A stretch of 7,864 nucleotides of DNA from a bacterium (lineage in GTDB: Bacteria; Fidelibacterota; UBA2242), in contig JAHIOG010000337.1 of assembly GCA_018895675.1 (NCBI GenBank), positions 1 to 7,864 of the forward strand. The letters are read 5' to 3'. The translations under genes and the position numbers were made by a program. Positions 6,203-7,864 of the stretch are shown piece after piece (position 1 is the first letter of the stretch; the number at the start of each line of letters is the position of its first letter). The notes below the pieces were generated by a model, which did no database searches, was not told the origin of the DNA, and worked only from the letters and a program-made list of their open reading frames with translations.

Positions 6203-6441
6203 CAATCGAGTTCCTCAGTGCATTCCTCAATAGGAGTTTCCAGCCCTTCACGAATTGATTCACGCATTCCCGGAATGGAAATAAGGTAAAGTGTTTCCTG
6301 AACAGCCCGCCAGTCCTCTTCGGAAATCAGGATGGCGTTGTTATTCTTGCCGGTAATCTGAATAGGCTCATGGATTTCAGAAGTTTCACTGATCAATTTG
6401 TATAGGTTTTTTCGTGCGTTAGTTGCATTGATCGTTTTCAT
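6199..6441 (-). CDS. yefM: YefM/Phd-family antitoxin
   Basis: The antitoxin has 80 residues. The N-terminal half (Asn-Ala-Thr-Asn-Ala-Arg-Lys-Asn-Leu-Tyr-Lys-Leu-Ile) and the middle (Glu-Pro-Ile-Gln-Ile-Thr-Gly-Lys...Ala-Ile-Leu-Ile-Ser-Glu-Glu-Asp-Trp) are the standard Phd/YefM DNA-binding dimer domain. The acidic C-terminal part (about 50-80), with Glu-Thr-Leu-Tyr-Leu-Ile-Ser-Ile-Pro-Gly-Met, is the expected toxin-binding tail. It neutralises the downstream YoeB-like toxin, and the complex normally represses its own promoter. The ATG (6441-6439) is preceded by GAGGT (minus strand, 6450-6446) at short spacing. An inverted repeat about 25 nt upstream is a candidate operator. lexA is divergent from it. 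Confidence 0.92.
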   Translation of the reverse strand: MKTINATNARKNLYKLISETSEIHEPIQITGKNNNAILISEEDWRAVQETLYLISIPGMRESIREGLETPIEECTEELDW

Positions 6442-6465
6442 AAATACCTCAGTAAATTCAATGTA

Positions 6466-6485
6466 ACGTACGCAATAAAGTACGT
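6466..6485. promoter_or_regulatory. Candidate YefM-YoeB operator (inverted repeat)
   Basis: ACGTAC (6466-6471) and GTACGT (6480-6485) are perfect complements around the 8-nt spacer GCAATAAA. The site lies 25 nt upstream of the antitoxin start. YefM-type antitoxins bind short palindromes in their own promoter; both half-sites here contain GTAC, close to the TGTACA core known from E. coli yefM. No confident -35/-10 pair could be placed for the minus strand. Confidence 0.5.
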
Positions 6486-6533
6486 AATTACAAGCAAAAA
6501 CCGCCTATATTATCCACTTTTTCATTTTTTCTT

Positions 6534-6562
6534 TTGCCTTTTGAATTGATTTATTGTATATT
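6534..6562 (+). promoter_or_regulatory. Candidate lexA promoter
   Basis: TTGCCT (6534-6539) and TATATT (6557-6562) are separated by 17 nt. The matches to sigma-70 consensus are 4/6 and 5/6. Transcription would begin near 6569, about 30 nt before the lexA ATG and inside a direct repeat. Confidence 0.45.
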
Positions 6563-6585
6563 ACTTACGAGAGACTTACGAGTAA
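6563..6585. promoter_or_regulatory. Direct-repeat candidate LexA operator
   Basis: ACTTACGAG occurs at 6563-6571 and again at 6574-6582, an 11-bp period (about one helical turn). The second copy also ends in the palindrome TTAC-GA-GTAA (6576-6585). The repeat begins immediately after the TATATT element and covers the predicted transcription start, the normal place for an autorepressor. It does not resemble the E. coli (CTGT-N8-ACAG) or Bacillus (GAAC-N4-GTTC) LexA boxes. Confidence 0.5.
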
Positions 6586-6586
6586 C

Positions 6587-6592
6587 AGGAGG
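6587..6592 (+). promoter_or_regulatory. Strong ribosome binding site for lexA
   Basis: AGGAGG lies 7 nt before the ATG at 6600. This fixes the lexA start there rather than at the TTG at 6534, which begins the open frame and lies within the promoter. Confidence 0.85.
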
Positions 6593-6599
6593 CAGGGCA

Positions 6600-7217
6600 A
6601 TGACAGAACAACTTTCACCCAAAAAACAGCGATTCCTGGAGTTCATCCGGTCTTTTATCCGCGACCGGGATCGGGCGCCGACCTTTCATGAAATTATGGA
6701 GGGATTGAAGATGAAATCACTGGGTACGGTCAATTGGTATGTGAAGGAACTGGAAAAAGCCGGTGCGTTAGAGCGCGGGAAATATAACGCCAAGCGAGCG
6801 TTGTCGGTTTCGAATCTGCCGGGGAGGCGCAAGCTACCGTTGCTGGGATTGATCGCGGCGGGTTATCCCCTGGAAGCCGTGGAACATCGGGAATCCATCG
6901 AAATGCCGCCGTCGTATATTCATCCTGACAATTATGTATTGAAAGTCAAAGGCGATTCTATGATCGATGATCATATCGAGAACGGTGATTATGTGATTGT
7001 GCGTCAGAAACCCGAGGCGTCCTCAGGGCAGACGGTGGTGGCGTTTGTGAATGGCGACGCGACGCTGAAGCGGTATTATCCGAAAAAGAACGGGGTGGAA
7101 CTGCATCCCCGTAACCCGGACTACGATGTGATAAAAGTATCTGCGGAGGATGAGTTCCGTATTGACGGCGTCGTGCTGGCGGTCTGGAGAAATTATGAGG
7201 AACCACCAAGGCACTAA
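6600..7217 (+). CDS. lexA: LexA SOS-response repressor
   Basis: LexA represses DNA-damage genes and cleaves itself when stimulated by RecA filaments. The 205 residues have an N-terminal winged helix (about 1-65; Leu-Ser-Pro-Lys-Lys-Gln-Arg start, Arg-Ala-Pro-Thr-Phe-His-Glu-Ile recognition region) and a C-terminal S24 peptidase domain. The self-cleavage site is Ala87-Gly88 in Ile-Ala-Ala-Gly-Tyr-Pro. The catalytic dyad is Ser120 (Gly-Asp-Ser-Met-Ile) and Lys157 (Ala-Thr-Leu-Lys-Arg). The start at 6600 is supported by AGGAGG and by the normal family N-terminus. The last codons (Pro-Pro-Arg-His and stop) come from the repeat unit at 7203-7326. The normal domain ends near Val-Trp-Arg-Asn-Tyr, so activity is probably kept. 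The 3' half is visibly richer in GC than the neighbouring genes. A direct repeat upstream suggests autoregulation. Confidence 0.95.
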   Translation: MTEQLSPKKQRFLEFIRSFIRDRDRAPTFHEIMEGLKMKSLGTVNWYVKELEKAGALERGKYNAKRALSVSNLPGRRKLPLLGLIAAGYPLEAVEHRESIEMPPSYIHPDNYVLKVKGDSMIDDHIENGDYVIVRQKPEASSGQTVVAFVNGDATLKRYYPKKNGVELHPRNPDYDVIKVSAEDEFRIDGVVLAVWRNYEEPPRH

Positions 7218-7326
7218 GACACAAAGTTTTGTTTTATGTTTTCAATTTGTTGCCGCATTAAAAAGATCGTGCCGAGAGCCAAAAATAAATATATGAAAAA
7301 TTCTTAGTGTCTTTGTGACTTAGTGG
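7203..7326. repeat. Triplet-octamer inverted-repeat unit, left copy
   Basis: The left end is CCACCAAG, GCACTAAG, ACACAAAG (7203-7226), three octamers of form NCACNAAG. The right end is CTTAGTGT, CTTTGTGA, CTTAGTGG (7303-7326), the reverse complement of the same form. The two ends match inverted at 20 of 24 positions. The 76-nt interior is AT-rich and non-coding. The left end lies inside the lexA reading frame. AAGGAG (7331-7336), just outside the right end, is the ribosome binding site of the next gene. Confidence 0.85.
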
Positions 7327-7341
7327 TGAAAAGGAGAAAAA

Positions 7342-7731
7342 ATGTATGAGTCTTTGTCGTTGAAAGAAGAGCAAATTGCCAGTCAGATTGTGGATGCAGC
7401 GTTTCAGGTGCACAAAAATCTGGGACCGGGATTATTGGAAAAGGTGTATGAAACCTGTTTTTGCTATGAGCTTTCTAAACATGGTATACACTATCGTCGG
7501 CAGGTTGAAGTTCCAATTGTTTATGATAAAAAATCTTTTGATATCGGTTTTCGGTTGGATATTCTGGTGGAAGATCTGGTAATATGCGAACTCAAAGCCG
7601 TGGAAGAAATGAATCCAATTTTCCAAGCTCAGATTCTAAGTTATCTGAGAATGACGAATAAGCGTTTGGGCTTTTTGATTAATTTCAATGTTTCGATTAT
7701 CAAAAACGGTATTAAGAGAGTGATTTTGTAA
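7342..7731 (+). CDS. GxxExxY-family protein (PD-(D/E)xK-like nuclease fold)
   Basis: This 129-residue protein carries the name-giving motif Gly30-Leu-Leu-Glu33-Lys-Val-Tyr36, preceded by Val-His-Lys-Asn-Leu-Gly-Pro. A nuclease-like core follows: Arg-Leu-Asp73-Ile-Leu, Glu83-Leu-Lys85, then Gln95-x-Gln97 with Tyr101-Leu. The D-x9-E-x-K spacing with a downstream Gln matches the PD-(D/E)xK superfamily, so a DNA-cutting or DNA-binding role is possible. I know of no established function for the family. The ATG is well placed after AAGGAG at 7331-7336, and the frame is full length and intact. The stop codon TAA (7729-7731) touches the start of the right repeat unit. The gene and its repeats form an apparent cassette inserted after lexA. 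Confidence 0.88.
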   Translation: MYESLSLKEEQIASQIVDAAFQVHKNLGPGLLEKVYETCFCYELSKHGIHYRRQVEVPIVYDKKSFDIGFRLDILVEDLVICELKAVEEMNPIFQAQILSYLRMTNKRLGFLINFNVSIIKNGIKRVIL

Positions 7732-7857
7732 CCACCAATGCACTAAGACACAAAGTTTATTTTATAGTTTCTAAAAATGGTTCTTTTAAAAGGTGATCAA
7801 GTAAATGAAAGGAAAAAAGTAAACATAATTACTCTTAGTGTCTTTGTGACTTAGTGG
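7732..7857. repeat. Triplet-octamer inverted-repeat unit, right copy
   Basis: The left end is CCACCAAT, GCACTAAG, ACACAAAG (7732-7755). The right end is CTTAGTGT, CTTTGTGA, CTTAGTGG (7834-7857), identical to the right end of the first unit. The AT-rich stretch just inside the left end resembles that of the first unit (GTTTATTTTATAGTTTC against GTTTTGTTTTATGTTTTC); the rest of the interior has diverged. No gene is seen between 7732 and the window end. Confidence 0.85.
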
Positions 7858-7864
7858 TAAAAAA

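Larger units (their letters stand above)
7203..7857. mobile_element. Putative GxxExxY cassette flanked by two repeat units
   Basis: The GxxExxY gene (7342-7731) is bracketed by two related repeat units in the same orientation (7203-7326 and 7732-7857). Each unit has inverted 24-bp ends built of three 8-bp words. The second unit starts at the gene's stop codon and the first ends just before its ribosome binding site, so gene and repeats look like one unit. No transposase is encoded here; mobility is inferred from the repeats and from the way the left unit enters lexA. Confidence 0.5.

Noticed and set aside
6534..6599. TTG start for lexA giving 22 extra residues
   Set aside because: The extension covers the promoter-like region and direct repeat; AGGAGG 7 nt before the ATG at 6600 and family length support the later start.
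7203..7864. CRISPR-like array at the window end
   Set aside because: Repeats are only two units with inverted ends and a gene between them; there are no regular direct repeats with spacers and no cas genes.

Overview
This AT-rich window reads like a piece of chromosome from a Gram-negative bacterium, probably an uncultured or little-studied lineage of the FCB type (Marinimicrobia/Calditrichota/Cloacimonadota-like). That placement is a low-confidence inference. It rests on the AT-rich codon use, an envelope gene set (TPR protein, RlpA lipoprotein, CdsA), several core starts with poor Shine-Dalgarno sites, and the kinds of repeats present. No rRNA, tRNA or CRISPR was seen.

Region 1 (1-4932) is a compact, co-directional housekeeping block. 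It holds the 3' end of a TPR protein gene, pyrK and pyrD (the NAD-dependent class 1B dihydroorotate dehydrogenase), an RlpA-type lipoprotein, cdsA (CDP-diacylglycerol synthase) and a 501-aa GlmU-like nucleotidyltransferase with a left-handed beta-helix tail. pyrK/pyrD overlap by 8 nt, pyrD/rlpA by 4 nt, and rlpA/cdsA are 9 nt apart. This suggests an operon linking pyrimidine nucleotide supply (UTP, CTP) with two envelope reactions that use those nucleotides.

Region 2 (about 4966-5901) is a RAYT/REP locus. A single-domain Y1 (HUH) transposase of 178 aa lies between REP hairpins: one forward, one inverted and one decayed copy on the left, and forward, inverted, forward on the right. The REPs share a nearly invariant loop while their stems differ by paired changes. 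A separate 47-nt structure with an outer stem and two inner hairpins marks the left side.

Region 3 (5936-7217) holds a YefM-YoeB type toxin-antitoxin operon on the minus strand, divergent from a lexA gene on the plus strand. The 158-bp intergenic region has a palindrome on the toxin-antitoxin side. On the lexA side it has a promoter-like sequence followed by a 9-bp direct repeat on an 11-bp period, a candidate SOS/autoregulatory operator.

Region 4 (7203-7857) is a probable mobile cassette. A GxxExxY-family gene with a PD-(D/E)xK-like nuclease core is flanked on both sides by a roughly 125-bp repeat unit. The ends of each unit are inverted arrays of three 8-bp words (NCACNAAG). The first unit runs into the end of lexA and supplies that gene's last codons and stop codon. 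This cassette and the REP/RAYT locus are the most unusual parts of the window.
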